Shown: positions 1-12,120, numbered from the stretch's first letter. The stretch is 64,000 bases of DNA from Sorghum bicolor (GCF_000003195.3 NC_012876.2:45441276-45505275); one strand, 5' to 3'. Notes: generated by a model from the letters alone, not told the origin. Numbers and translations are program-made.

Positions 1-1273
1 GGTGATTTCCTGTCACCTGCGCGATGTAGGGTTGTGTCGGATCACGATGGTCTATATGTGCTATCGTAGATGGAACCTGATTAAATTGACTTAAGCCGGG
101 TGGAGTTTGCAAGGTTGTAGTAAGTCCGTCTGTGGCAGCTAAGGACCGACCGTTGTACGTCCTCTTGTCATGTTGAACGCATGCCTAACACTTAGTTGGC
201 CGGATAACTCGTTCCGACCGCGAAGCCGAGTAGTATGACTCAGGCCGGAAGACCGGCAAGTATAAAGTGCGCACTACCGGAGGAAGTGCGGTGTGCGGGG
301 GACCATTGGCGTAAGCCCAAAGGCAGGTGAGTTAAAATTTCTGAGTGCGGCGCTGATCGGAGCCGCGATTCCTGAGTCGTACCAAAGGTGACCCGTTGGC
401 TCTCCGACGGGGGATGCTTGGGTGAGTGCTAGGAATAACCCTCCAGCTGGATAGGAATTCGATTCGAATCGCCGTCTCTCCCGGTTAGTGAGAACTTGAC
501 AGAGCAACGGCAAACGTAGCATTCACTAATGAACTTGGTTCATGATAATGATGATAGCAAAGAAGAACATATGATGAATTTGATATGGTTATTATTATTT
601 GTAATAATCAAGTGAAGTGCTTTAGTACAGGTGCTAATCTAGCAGTAGGCCAATGATAAATAAATATGAAGCTCTTACAATAGGTCAGTTGTAATAAAGG
701 CTTTTGGCAAAAAATTGAGTCAACCAGCTCTACTTTTATATATTAGCCTTGCATGATGCTTGGTGCCTTTTATGTTTTCTAGACGGGTAAGTCTAGCTTA
801 GTACATCCTCGTTCTCAGGGTTTATTCCCACCTGTTGCAGATGACATCTTTTATGATGGCTTCTGCAAGACCTGTCTCCATCCCGCTGGGGATGAGGACT
901 AACCGTTGGGCACGGTTCTCTAACAACCTCGTACCTGTTGCTTTTGGAAGGATGATGTAGATTCTGGCAGTAACTCGAACTTATGAACTGAACTTTGGAA
1001 AGTGTGTGTGTAACTATTTTGCTTCTGCTACTTCAAATAAGTGTTGTAGTAACTTAATACTCCGATGTGGTGCCGCTTCGACGACAATGAATGACTATGT
1101 AACATTCGCTGTGTTGTGCTGAATTATTACGATCTTGGTTTGTTGCAAGTTGGTTTGAAGTTCTTCGTGATTTCAATTGACTACCGGGATTATATGGGCT
1201 CAAGTTTGGAAACTTGATTGCTTGTCGATCGTTTCTACACTTGAACTCTTATAATTTGGTCGGTTCTGTGACA
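1..1273. other. Unclassified LTR-like repeat sequence
   Basis: I see no credible coding region here. The stretch is mixed-composition sequence ending in TGTGACA near 1273, which could be the right end of an LTR whose left end lies outside the window. The general look (GC-rich first half, AT-rich second half) suggests a gypsy LTR, possibly Del/Tekay-like, but I cannot show this without a repeat library. The short minus-strand open frame at 274-522 has no family resemblance and is treated as chance. Confidence 0.3.
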
Positions 1274-2171
1274 CCTAAACCCCACGGGCCCCACCCCTTC
1301 GCAGTGTCAGGCTAGGCTAAGAGCAACAATCAAAGCACAGTGAACCATCATCCCATTCCTAATTCTATTCCTAATCATACTAATCTTATGAACAATGAAG
1401 AATAATGATGAACATATCAAGACCATAGCACAAGAACTAAGAACTAGTTCATATACTATGAACATGATAAGAACACAATCATACTCTAGTTCATATGCAT
1501 AATCATATAAAGAGGGAAGAAGATTAAATATTATTTATACCAAGAAGATCCTTTCTTCCAAAGAGACAAGCTCTCCTTGCTAGCACTTTTCTTGCTCTAC
1601 TACTAATCTAGACTAAAGATACAAGTGAGAGGTGTTAGGTAAATTGACTCCAAATGATGTGTGTGTTGAAAAGAGGGGAGTGCGTCTCTTTTTATAATGG
1701 AACTAGGACGGTTCGTTGCATCTAAATTTGGTAGTAGGTGAAACCGTCCTATGCATGGCGGCATGCAACCGCGTGAGAAAGATGGGCCCGGTTTACCGCC
1801 TCCAGGGGTGCGCCCGCACCAGGGTACGGCCGCACCCTAGGTGGGTCCCCCTGGCCACCGCCTTCGCATGGTCAGTTTGGCTCTGGGCCTAGATCTCTCC
1901 CGTGGTTACGATCAGGCCCAGTTCTACGTTGTTCGGGCCTTTCTTTATTTTCTTGGTTTGCGCATTTCTGAATACGTCTTTTGGTACTTTGCGCTTTCTT
2001 CGTAGTATTGCACATTTTCACTTGTTGCACTATAATTCCTGCAAAATATAATCACTATGATACAAGTGGAACTTGATAGGAATAAAATGCATGTGTGTAT
2101 ATAATATGATTGCTTCTTCTCCTTTTGGATCAAGTTGGCAGTTTATAATTGGTCAATAATGACTGCCAACA
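1274..2171 (-). repeat. E0 3' LTR (partial, left copy)
   Basis: The right edge is fixed by TGCCAACA ending at 2171, followed by the minus-strand polypurine region around 2172-2190. It contains two GC-rich near-repeats at about 1806-1820 and 1822-1836, which recall the GC-box pairs of the other LTR families here but with different spacing. The left edge is uncertain, because the expected start matching 7585 onward is not seen. Confidence 0.5.
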
Positions 2172-4159
2172 AGTCCCACAAGCTTAACCTTTGCTCGTCT
2201 CGAGCAAATAATTAAGTATGGTTGTTGATCAGGAGTTGTTACTATGCCGATATAATTCAAGAGTGTCATACCTATAACAAAGCATTCATTCGCAATTTAA
2301 ATAAGTTGGCATGATATCCACTCTTTACCTTGACTTCTCATGGGGCTTATAGCTTTTCCAAGTTCTTGAGTGGATGCAAGATAGAATGGTTGTAACAGAC
2401 TCACCATTCATTCATCCCTTGATAGACCATCAATCCGGATGTTTTATAAATTTTTGCAAAATAAATAAGTTCCTCGAATGATTCTCACGATCGCTCAATG
2501 TGTATGAAATCCTCACCCAAGGCATTTGCGTTTGCCTTTAAGACCTACCACTAAGGCTCAGAATGGAGCTTTGGGAAGGTATAAAGGTGGGCATACTTAC
2601 GACACTTGTGTTGCCAAGTCAAAGCCCGGACCATGAGGAGATACAAGTCATACACCTTGATTGAGATGTGCATGTGTGTGGAATTTTTGGTGGTAGTCCT
2701 ATCTAAATATTTTTGGTTACTCCTTGTATTATGACTCTCCTTATTTGAGGATGAGAATGAGAGAATGTAAACATATGGGCCCAAAAAAATGGATCAATTA
2801 TGTATATATATATATATATATATCTCTGACGGGGATTTTGATTTTCCCGTCCATGCCCTTTGGCTTTTCCTTCATTTTTTTCATGGATAACTGATGCCCA
2901 CAAGTTTCAAAGGGATCTCAAAGAGGAAAATGGAGAGATGTCGTGATGGTGATGTAAGGAGTAAAATTATGTATGGGGATGCACAAACCTCAGGGTGAGA
3001 GTTTGGCATACTTATTTGGTGGAATCTAAGGCGCAACTCTCAGGGTAAGAGTTGGCATGTTTTTGGTGGATGGAAGGGTGCATGTTGTGCGCAACTTCTC
3101 AGTGTGAGAGTCAGCTTTATTTGGTGGGTTCGTGAATCTCATATCAAGGGTGCATGACCATAATCCCACGCTAGGATACCTGGGATTCGACTCAACTCAA
3201 AGCGCTGCAAGCTGCATATGACTAAAGGTGTACAAACTACTAAGCAAGTCATATGGCCTTGGTAGGTATTTCATAATCATTGAGGAACTCTTTGTTTTGA
3301 ATTTTTGAAAAGAAAACTCCAGATGTCAAGTTTCTCTTAGAACAAAGTCATAGCAAAATTTATTTATACCATATCATGTCTCGCATGGGCATAGAAAAGG
3401 ATCATGCATTTGCAACCCACAAGATTTCAAGTTCTCAGAATGATGAAATTTTTAGCCAACAAACTTAAATCTTGATGAACACTAAATTATAACTTAGATA
3501 CTAGAGAATTATAGATAGAGCAACTATTCATCATTTCAACAGAAGAGAAACTAACATATCATAGCGTGCATGAGAGTGGATTTGTTTGAAAGATGATGAA
3601 AAATTACTGAAATTTAAATACTAAAATTAAGAAGTAAACTTAAGTGCAAGAGTGTAAGATACATGTTACCTCTTGTGGGGGTCCTCCCCCAAGCTAGCTC
3701 ACTGCTGCGGTCTAGGGAAATGTCCCATGGATCGCAGGTAGGCCATCTGTGCCTCGTGCCAACGATGGCTTGCATCCTCAATGTCGATGAACCTCTGCTG
3801 GGTCTGCTGATGCCATTGGGTAGCAGTCTAGATGTGGGCATTCAGCGTACCTTGGATCTGCCTGTCCTGGAGCTCCAGTCCTCCCATGCGAGTGTTGAGG
3901 ACATACAGTGTGACGTGAGGGCGAACAGGGGGTGGCATTCCCTCAGAATCTGAGGAGTGTCCTGGCTCGTGATGCCTGGATCCCCCTGCCCCATATGCCT
4001 CTGGCTCGCTTGGGCCTGCGCCTCTGTGTGCCTGCCATCTCGACCCTCCTGCCTACTAGCTCGAACCTCCAGCCTTGTAGGGGTGAGGAACGTATCCCAT
4101 ACCATATCCATACCCAGGGGTAAATCCAGGTGCAGGTATAGCAGGGGACCATCCCATCC
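2172..4159 (-). other. E0 3' noncoding region
   Basis: This stretch lies between the ATHILA ORF and the 3' LTR of E0. It contains an AAGCTTGTGGGACT purine motif next to the LTR (the probable polypurine tract, minus strand), a hairpin at about 2827-2850 (GACGGG ... CCCGTC), and a second CTCCCCCAAGCT motif at 3684-3695 preceded by GGGGG. The open frames between 3614 and 4163 overlap on both strands and show no family motif, so I do not call them genes. Confidence 0.5.
2803..2823. repeat. (TA)n microsatellite
   Basis: About ten consecutive TA dinucleotides lie in the noncoding 3' region of E0. Confidence 0.9.
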
Positions 4160-5313
4160 CTAGCATAGCTGGTGGTGGAGTGTGCTGTGCTGGCGACACG
4201 GATGGTGCTGGATGTGATGCCTGTGTTGCCCTTGCTGCTTGTGCTGCCTACTCTTCTTGTTCCCTCCTCTGTGAGTTCCTGCGAGAAACAGAGCTCCTGC
4301 GTCCTCCTTCCCTCTCAAGAGGGTGAAGGTGAGTGACGGGGAATTATACAGAGCGAGATCCGGGTTAGGTAACTGGATCTCGTTTATATATCTCGGAAAA
4401 TAATATAAAATCTTTTTACCTGTTTCATTGCGTTTAATCATATGTGCATGCGAAATATGTGATTCATTAATCATGATGCGAGGAGTAGTGATGTAAATAA
4501 TGGTATTAGCAGCATGGGTATCAACACTTGCAATAAGGTGAGTAATAAGAGATGTGCACATGATAGTAGTTGAAGTCTTAATGGAATGCAACCAATGATT
4601 AACAAGCTCAACAACAGGTGCAACCTTAATCTTTTTGAGCGCAGCATAAAGCAACTTCAACTCTACATCGTAATTAAGATGCGTATCATCTCTTGAAAAG
4701 AACGAACTAGCGATCCACTTATGGAGAAGCCTCAGAGTGGGGTGATGGATGTTGGCAGAATGCCCGTGAAATTTTCCAATGACGTGTTGCCCCGAGATCA
4801 AATGCCAGAAAGCATGACGTTGGTAACCCCCGAGGGAGAAACCTAAGTCAATGGAGCACCGCTCGTGGAAACCCAAACGGTTGGCAAGATCCTTCCAATA
4901 AATACCGAAATCTCATCCAAAGCAACGGAAGGTAATACCATAATCGACAATTTGTAGAGTGCCCAAAATTTGGATCGTCAAAAGACGTGACCCAAGCTCA
5001 TGAACGGGGGCAACTCTACTCCAACCAAGATGCTCAAAAATAGTGTCAATCTCAACATCCATACCTATTTGGTGCAAGAATGAGGGGTCGAATGCCGGTG
5101 AATGGAGGAACTCGCGTTCCTTCATGAGGTTGTATGCCTGCATCTCCCACTCGGTCTCCAAGTCGACGAAGGGGGCATCGGCCTCGTCAATGGCGTGGCC
5201 ATGTAGCTCTTCCTCCTCTCCTCCATGTCTCGGCTGCTCGTTCCTTGCAGGGGTTGGTGGATCTTCCCCACGTTGGTGGTGGCTCCTTCTAAGCCCAAAA
5301 ATTCTATTCATGG
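4160..5313 (-). pseudogene. E0 ATHILA ORF (PF03078-like), broken
   Basis: The protein resembles the ATHILA ORF family found downstream of pol in Athila elements, a protein of unsettled role sometimes treated as env-like. The most likely start is the methionine at 5313 (MNRIFGLRRS). Family-like blocks include FLHSPAFDPSFLHQIGMDVE, GSRLLTIQILGTLQ and NIHHPTLRLLHKWIASSFFS, which align by eye with the E4 and E1 copies. An in-frame TGA at 4913-4915 splits the frame; the same frame continues without an indel to 4160. The end is low-complexity, rich in His and Gln. It has a TATA-like box about 190 bases upstream. Confidence 0.7.
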
Positions 5314-5499
5314 TGGACGAGCTAGCACAAGTGTATGGTGTTTTTGCTTGGAGAGGGAAGTGTGCAAGAGGTTTTTTACAGAATTTTCTTGCACTAAGCT
5401 TGTGGAGTAGGCTATGAAGCAAAGTGGAGCAAGAGAGTGAAGAAGGGGAGAGTAAAAAATGTGTGTGGGAGGGGTGAGGTGCTGCACCCAGGATCCTCT

Positions 5500-5538
5500 C
5501 TATTTATAGAGTTGATCGCATGCGGGGGAGCGCCCCCC
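5500..5538 (-). promoter_or_regulatory. Candidate internal promoter of E0 ATHILA ORF
   Basis: On the minus strand a GC palindrome (5538-5524, GGGGGGCGCTCCCCC) is followed 14 bases later by CTATAAATAG (5509-5500). This is upstream of the ATHILA ORF start at 5313. The arrangement matches the GC-box plus TATA layout upstream of the same ORF in E1 and E4. Promoter activity is inferred, not shown. Confidence 0.45.
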
Positions 5539-6073
5539 TCAACGGCTACTAGCCGTTGCCCAAAGGCCGAGGCCAGCAGGCCTTGGGCAGTGGTGGGCCT
5601 GCCTGTGCCCGGCCTTTTGGCTGCTGGCTCCAACGATCACCCCAAACGTCTCTCTGGTTACGATCAGACTTGGTTCGAAATCTTGCTCCAGATTTTGATT
5701 TTCCACATATTTATTCAAAATATTTTTGGTTTTCAAAAATTATATAAAAATAAGATTTGGAAATGGGGAAATCTATACTACTAGAAAACAATTTTTATAA
5801 GATTTTCAGAGAAACTTTATTTTTGACTAAAAATAAAACTATAGAAAGAGAAACTTTTGGAAACTAAAAATAAAAACTTTCTATAAAAAGGGAAATTAAA
5901 ACGAAATTTAATGAATTTAGAAAGACATATTATCTGAGCTGGGACACCTCCTCCAAGCTTGCTTGATGTCTTGGGCCCCCTTCAGATATCTTTATTGGGA
6001 CACAAATAGCACAAAATTTATTTTTATTATATATAGGTTTTTTAGATAACTACCGAATGCCTTCGGCAAGGGC
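5539..6073 (-). other. E0 gag to ATHILA ORF gap
   Basis: This AT-rich region holds no credible frame. A purine motif (minus strand AAGCTTGGAGGAGG, near 5950-5963) follows the end of gag, in the place where E4 has AGCTTGGGGGA after its protease. The protease and pol genes expected here are absent. Confidence 0.5.
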
Positions 6074-7424
6074 TCAACATTTATAGTCCGTTGGCAAGAC
6101 TCTCCTTCCTTCATTCTTCTGTGGTTGCATGAACTCAGTAGAGGTTTCCGGTTGCCCTGGGATCCTCTCTGTGTCAGTGACTGGAATTGATGCAGCTATC
6201 TGTGCTATCTGTGTTTCTATCATCTTGTTGAAACTTGTCTGACTTTTGACAGATGAAAAAAAGAGTTTCAAGCTTGGCGTTGATGTTCTCAATGATCTTG
6301 TCATTGTAGGACAGCTTCTTGGTTAGATTCTCATTGATTTTAGCTTGCCCTAGGACCAGATCTTTCAAGGAAGGCTGATTGAAGAAATTACCATGCGGGC
6401 GGTGCTGATTGTTCCACCCGTTGTTACCTTGCTGTGGTGGTCGAAACCCATTGTTGACATATGCTGCTTCTTCTTGGGTTTTGGGGCAATTGTTCCCCGA
6501 ATAGCAATCATCACCACAAACTTCACATGATGTGTGTGAGTTCACTGCTTGGACGGTGCCCATGTTGGGATTTGCAACTTGTTCGTCCATCCTTTGCAGC
6601 AGGAAGTCTATTTTTGCGGCAAGCACATCTGTCTCCTTCACAGTTTGTGAGCCTTTTTGTGTTTTCCTTCCTTCTCCCCAGCTTTGATTTGCCACCATCT
6701 TCTCTATGAGCGCAGTAGCTTTGTTAATGGTGAGAGAAAGGAATGCACCTTCAGCTGCGGCATCTACGTGCCCCTTTGACATGGCCGTGAGGCCTTCATA
6801 GAAGTTCTAGAGCACAAGCCAGTCTTCCATTCCATGATGAGGATAGGCCCGGATGTACTCTTGGAGCCTATCCCATGCTTTGAGTATGTACTCAAGTGAA
6901 GACTGCTGGAAGTTAAAGATCTTCCCCCTCAGAGCGCTAGTCCTGCTCATGGGGAAGAACTTGGCGAGGAATGCCGCGGAGCACTTTTCCCATGTGTCAA
7001 CAGCTTCCTTGTTCTGATAAAACCATTGTTTCATCTTTCCAGTGAGGGAAAAGGGAAACAAATGGAGCCTGATGCTGCTCTGCGCGATGTCCTTGATGAC
7101 GACGGTGTCGCACAGCTCAAGGAAGTTCTGAAGGTGGGCGTTGGCATCCTCACTTGGCAGGCCACGGAATTGGCTTGCCTGCACCATAGAGATGAGGCCA
7201 GTGTGGATCTCGAAGCTCCCATTCCCCATATTGACAACGGGCCCAGTCGGCATGTTGGCAACAGTGGGAGTGGAGTAGTCATGGAGTGGCTTGGCCATAG
7301 CGATTGGTGTGGTTGGTGCTGGAAAGGTTGATTCGCGTGCCGGTTGTGTAGCAGAAGAAGAGACGGTACGAACCCTTCTCTTCTTTAGGAGTGTTTCTGG
7401 ATCACTGTGGAAGTTTGCCGGCAA
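6074..7424 (-). pseudogene. E0 gag, broken
   Basis: This is an Athila-type Gag (capsid and nucleocapsid). Starting at 7424, a variable N-terminus precedes the Retrotrans_gag core: LHLFPFSLTGKMKQWFYQN, then AFLAKFFPMSRTSALRGKI, then YPHHGMEDWLVL. An in-frame TAG at 6807-6809 interrupts it just after that, and the same frame continues as NFYEGLTAMSKGHVDAAAEG. The zinc knuckle reads CEVCGDDCYSGNNC, so the usual histidine is tyrosine. A frameshift near 6250 moves the C-terminus into another frame (TSFNKMIETQIAQIAASIPV). No protease follows. Confidence 0.8.
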
Positions 7425-7558
7425 GTTGAAACCACTAATACACTATCCTGTTTTCATTCCAATAAAAAGAGGAAGAAAACAGTAAAGTTATCCTACTTAA
7501 TCTATGGCTACCAATGCTTATTATGCAATCAATGTTTATGCCAGTATGATTTTTGCCT

Positions 7559-7576
7559 TCCCCGGCAATGGCGCCA
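7559..7576 (-). promoter_or_regulatory. E0 primer binding site (tRNA-Asp)
   Basis: The minus strand reads TGGCGCCATTGCCGGGGA, which matches the 3' end of plant tRNA-Asp (GTC) at 17 of 18 positions. It lies 8 bases from the LTR edge at 7585, the spacing seen in the other elements here. A degraded second copy lies at about 7640-7653, beside another TGTTGGCA. Confidence 0.85.
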
Positions 7577-7584
7577 GAAATGCA

Positions 7585-8166
7585 TGTTGGCATTTCTTAG
7601 CGTCACTACTAAAAATAGACCATACATCCATCCTTAGCAATGGCACCAGAAATGTCGGGTGTTGGCATACCGTAACTATCGCTACATTAGAGAGATAACC
7701 CAAGGCAACTCGAGGGCGTCGGCCTTAGCAGTGCAGTTTGGTAACAATAATTAGGAATGCCGGATTGGCCTTCCTAACCATCCTTACTTGCAATATGCAA
7801 AGCTGTGGCACTATGCTGGAAAGTGCACAAGGATTACAATCTTAAGTAACGGTACTTAGGTACGCCAATCGGTAGTTCATGAATGAAGAAGTAATATAAC
7901 TGCAAGCGGATAGAACTATCATTGTAGCATTTCAACTCGAGAGTATTAAAGGGTGTCAAATTTATAATTCCCATAGGAAGTCAAAGGGATCAAACATGGT
8001 GTAAACATGATTACTTTTTGAATGCTTGGTAGACATACAGTAAACAGGAATAAACATGATATTCAAGATAGTGGACACACATTGGATCAACCTCAAGGAT
8101 AGAATAGAAGAGAAATAATAAAATAAAGAATAAAGAAATAAATCTACTTGAGTAGGCATGGGTCAG
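7585..8166 (-). repeat. E0 5' LTR fragment (right copy)
   Basis: It begins TGTTGGCA at 7585 and is cut at 8166 by the E1 insertion. The rest would lie beyond the E1 3' LTR, outside the window, so E1's target site duplication cannot be checked. The sequence is AT-rich and noncoding. Confidence 0.7.
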
Positions 8167-9663
8167 TGTTGACGGTCCTTAAGTACTAAATTTAACCGTC
8201 AACTAAACATGGAAAAGGATCGATATGCACCAATCATCTAGAATTAGGGTTCTATCTGGCAGAATTCCATGAGTTTTGGTGTTTGTCTATTTCTATAGGC
8301 GGTTATCAGAAAATATGGAGAGAAGGCCCACACGTCAGGTTAACAACGAGATAATTACGTGTGCGGCAATTTTCCTCAAGCAAGAAGAGTCTAGAAGCCA
8401 CGGGAACGAACGGGAGGCCGAGCGGGCCTGGGGGCAGGGCGCCCGCCCTCCCCGCTTGGGCGCTCGCCCTACCCTGGTGACCAATCAGGGCAGGTCTCGT
8501 GGATCGTGCTCCACCGCCTCTAGTCTTCAAGAATAACCGTGCGATTAAGGTCGGTTTGATCCGATGGCTCACATTCATTTCAGGGGGCTAATAAGCATGG
8601 CCTCTCCACCCCAAGGGAAGAGGAGAAATCATTATCAGAGGAAGCCATCAAAGTTAGGGTTTTAGAACTTCTCTCCTGTAGAGAATTAGAACTAGCTACT
8701 CCCAAATCCTTCAAGTTCTATAGGACTGATTAGATAGAATTAGAGAAGTAGAGCCTAGCACTCTAGATTTTGGATCTTCATCAATAAAGATTGGTATTAT
8801 TTCATATCTTTTTCTACTGCTTTATTCTAATTGCATTATGTCTCTATTTATTATGTTCTTAGTTTGCTCTAGTTCTATACTTGATATAGTTATGATTGAT
8901 AATGAGTTCATGTATAAGTTTGCAAAGCGCTTAGCTCTTGACTCGAGGGAGCTAAGTGGTAGATCATATGTGGGCGTGGTGCTTAGATATTATTTATCTG
9001 CAAATGTATCCTATTGGCCGGGTCATGTGGTAGTTCGCGATGGTGACAGCTTCGTTGATTCTTATATAGTCCACCCTCTGTTGATAGGACATGCAGAATT
9101 TGTATGCGGAATAAGTCTTGCTATGTTCTGATTTACTTTAGCAATGTTCCTTATACATGAATAAAGAGTCTTTTGTGCTACATTTGATCTTGTAGATAAC
9201 TAGAGTAAATTGTGACTTAGTAGATAGTAGATACTCAGAATCCATTCTCTAGCCAATCCGATGTCACCTTACATTTATGTGGAGTAGTCTATTTCTAATA
9301 GCTGTGTTATTTACCCATGAGCTTAAGTTTCATTATCTTTATGGCTTACCCCCTGCTAAAGCAAGTGACTGTGTGACAAGTTTCTCGTTAGTAATCACGT
9401 TATTGCAAGTTTACCTCTAGTCTATGCCTTGATAGATTTTACCCCTGCTTTCACTTTCACCGTTCTCTTAAGCAAAATATAAATAACGATACCCGGAATA
9501 CTTTTCCTGGTGAAATGCTACAATGAGGTATTTTATCTGTGCGCTTGCGGATAGAATAGATTATTTTCTAGAGAGCCTTCATATTCATAAATACCTTAGT
9601 ACACTCTAGTGCCATGCTGGGGATGACAACCTAGTATTCATGTGGTGTAAGCAACTGTCAACA
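8167..9663 (+). repeat. E1 5' LTR
   Basis: It begins TGTTGACGG and ends GTCAACA, with a 7-base perfect terminal inverted repeat, and is 1497 bases long. It contains the GC-box pair at 8437-8448 and 8458-8469. At 8589, where the other LTRs have a TATA box, it reads TAATAAGC, so its promoter looks decayed. It is related to the E4 LTR along its length. The open frames in it (for example 8838-9131) match frames in the E4 LTRs at the same place and are treated as LTR sequence, not genes. Confidence 0.9.
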
Positions 9664-9671
9664 AGCATTTC

Positions 9672-9689
9672 TGGCGCCGTTGCCGGGGA
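9672..9689 (+). promoter_or_regulatory. E1 primer binding site (tRNA-Asp)
   Basis: TGGCGCCGTTGCCGGGGA is the exact complement of the 3' end of plant tRNA-Asp (GTC) including CCA. It lies 8 bases inside the LTR edge. The following 260 bases to the gag start are the untranslated leader. Confidence 0.92.
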
Positions 9690-9952
9690 GCGGTAAGGAA
9701 AGTCAGGAAGTCAGTCAAGGTTATTCACATAAAATATTAGACTAGACTATGGAGAATTAATTGCATAAACAGCTACTAAATGACAAATCATAACAAGGCA
9801 CCTCTGCTTTGGCAGGTTCACCCTATTGTTTTTCTATGTTTATATTTTTATACAGTGTATATCAGGATTGACTTTAATACATTCAACTCTTCATCATCAG
9901 AACAAAAGCAATCAAGAAAGAAAGAAGAAGCTAGCTACCAATTGCTGAAGCT

Positions 9953-10575
9953 ATGGCACAAAAGATCTTGCAAGAATTCTCTGCTCCAAGTCTTGAGAAC
10001 ATTCCAATTGGTCCAAGATTTGAAGTAGAAGAAGGAGCACCCGAGTTCGAGCTCAAGTTAAGCGTCATCAATTTGGTGCAAGCTACACAATTCAGTGGAA
10101 AGGCACATGAAGATGCTAGTGCACACTTGCAGAATTTCTTAGAGATTGGAAGCATAATCTGCATCAACGGAGTCGACAAAGACGTCATACTGCTTTGCCT
10201 CTTTCCATTCTCACTAGAAGGGAAAGCGAGGTTCTACACTCATCAAGATAACATCAACAACTGGACAAACTTGTCAGATGCCTTTCTATCAAAGTTTTTC
10301 CCTATAGGCAAAACAGCTGCCTTAAGAGGAAATATTGTCAGTTTCCAACAGCAGAAGACAGAAACTATTTCAGAAGCCTGGGAGCATTTTCAAGGATACA
10401 TATCAGATTGTCCTCACCATGGAATGGCCAGATGGTTACTTATGCAGACCTTCTACCATGGATTAACCCAGAAGGCTCGTGAGTGCCTAGATGCATCTGC
10501 TAAAGGATCATTCTTGGAGCTTACAATCAGAAAAGCAGAGACGCTTTTGGATAAGATATCAGAAAATCAAAGTTG
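9953..10575 (+). pseudogene. E1 gag, N-terminal part
   Basis: The frame starts MAQKILQEFSAPSLENIP and contains the Retrotrans_gag core: LFPFSLEGKARFYTHQDN, AFLSKFFPIGKTAALRGNIV, CPHHGMARWLLMQTFYHGL. Compared with E4 it has lost 6 bases, removing the Lys-Trp of KARKWFYT. It is cut after ISENQS by the CACTA element at 10576; the frame resumes at 23109. Confidence 0.85.
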
Positions 10576-11220
10576 CACTACTAGATTTTGACCCTATTGC
10601 CACATGTTGCCCTTTACAACACCACAAATTATGTTGTGATAGGGGTGTGATTTGCAACATTTCTCCAAAAACGTAGCAACAAGGTGACTGTGTTGCCACA
10701 AAAATAGTGGGTCGCAATATTTACCTTTGTCGTTGCAAGAGGTTAGACCTATAGCAACTCTTTTGTGAAGTGTGTTGCTACAGGTTCAAAATATTGCCAT
10801 GATGACATTGTGTTGCATTAGTACTAATTAGCATTGCAACTGCCAGGTGCTATTGCAACCATATAGAACAGTGTTGCCACTGCTTGACATTATTGCCACA
10901 GTGTTGTCGGGTTGTAATATTTATCACGGCTATTGCAAAAGGTAGACTATGTATTGCAACTAAATTTTCAAGGCGATGCAATAGATTATTTCTGTTGCCA
11001 CCATTTTTGTTTGTTGTAATATTTACCACGACTGTTGCAATAGGTAGACTATGTATTGCAACTAAATTTTCATGGCGATGCAATAGTGTGTTGCTACTGC
11101 CATAGTTTTATTTTATTGTAATATTTATCATGACCATTGCAATAGATAGCTGTTTATTGCAACTAAATATCTAAAGCGATGCAATAGCTTGTTGCTATTG
11201 CCACAAGTTGGTTTGGTTGC
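10576..11220 (+). repeat. CACTA 5' subterminal repeat region
   Basis: Short motifs recur every 20-60 bases in both orientations: TTGCAAC, TTGCCAC, GCAATAG and GTTGCTA. A longer near-repeat of about 125 bases (the AAGGTAGACTATGTATTGCA block) occurs at about 10938 and 11039. In En/Spm such motifs are bound by TNPA; that role here is inferred from the family. Confidence 0.75.
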
Positions 11221-11259
11221 TATAAAATCCCATTGTAGAAAATACCTGTATTTTATGGG

Positions 11260-12120
11260 CTTTATGTATAGTTGGCCGTGTAGCACATGGCCTGTTGGCC
11301 TAGCTCGCGGCCCGGCATTTTGGCCCGGCTCGACAGCTACCGAGCCTAGGCCGGCATGGCCCGAGGAACTAGGCCGTGCCTGGGCCGCCACCGTGGCCCG
11401 TGGCATGGCTCAGGCACGGCCTGACGGCCCGGTGCTTAATGGCCCATTAAATATGTAATCTGCTAATTCTCAAAAAAATATAGGCCTACTAGCCCATCTA
11501 AAACCATCTTGAGTGGCCTGGTAAGAAATGTAGCCTGCTAATTTAAAAAATAAAAAGAAAATATAGACCTGCTGGCCTACTACTAGCCTATGCAAACATC
11601 CTGCTAGCCTGCTGCAGCATCTGGCATGAGCTTGGCCCGATGGCCCGTCGTGCCTTTGGGCCGTCCCGACGGCCCACGGACCGTGCCTTGGCTCGTACCC
11701 CTGGCACGAGGCACGGTGATGGCACGACACGACAGCACAACAGCATGGCGTGGCACGATGCAGGCATGACACGACACAACATGCCGAGCCGGGCCGGTAC
11801 GGTCCGATGGCCATCTATGGCACTATGTATAGCAAAAGGGCCTAAGCGTATGAATAGCCATCAATTGGCCGTTACTATTGTCACGCCTCCCTTGCCAACT
11901 CATAGGCGGAGCCAGCACTAGGCATAGATGGCCAACGGACTATGGTTGGTCGACACGGGCCGAATGGGTCGGGTTGGCATGACACGTCGTGCCTCCTGAG
12001 CCATGTCTCTTAGGGCCATGGAACTAGTCTTTGTCCTAGGCGCGGCATGGCAGTACTATGGGCTGTTTTTCATGTTGAGCTTCCTGGGAGACAGCATAGC
12101 CCACCCATAGGCAGAGCTTG
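11260..12120. repeat. GC-rich low-complexity block in CACTA
   Basis: The sequence is dominated by irregular copies of GGCCCG, GGCACG and GGCATGGC in both orientations, quite unlike the AT-rich sequence on either side. Open frames on both strands follow from the composition and show no family motif. It may be a separate insertion or expanded filler; I found no clear ends. Confidence 0.4.

Larger units (their letters stand above)
1274..8166 (-). mobile_element. E0: Athila-like Ty3/gypsy retrotransposon (minus strand)
   Basis: Read on the minus strand the order is LTR fragment (8166-7585), primer binding site (7576-7559), gag (7424-6074), a gap, ATHILA ORF (5313-4160), a long noncoding 3' region, and LTR (2171 leftward). 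The LTRs begin TGTTGGCA and end TGCCAACA, a perfect terminal inverted repeat. No protease, RT, RNase H or integrase is visible, so pol has been deleted. The left LTR start is not found; the element appears truncated or interrupted near 1273. Its right LTR is interrupted by E1 at 8167. Each gene has at least one break, so this copy cannot make its own proteins. Confidence 0.75.

Noticed and set aside
3614..4163. Overlapping plus- and minus-strand frames after the E0 ATHILA ORF
   Set aside because: There is no recognisable motif, and they lie in the noncoding 3' part of the element; the higher GC there explains the open frames.
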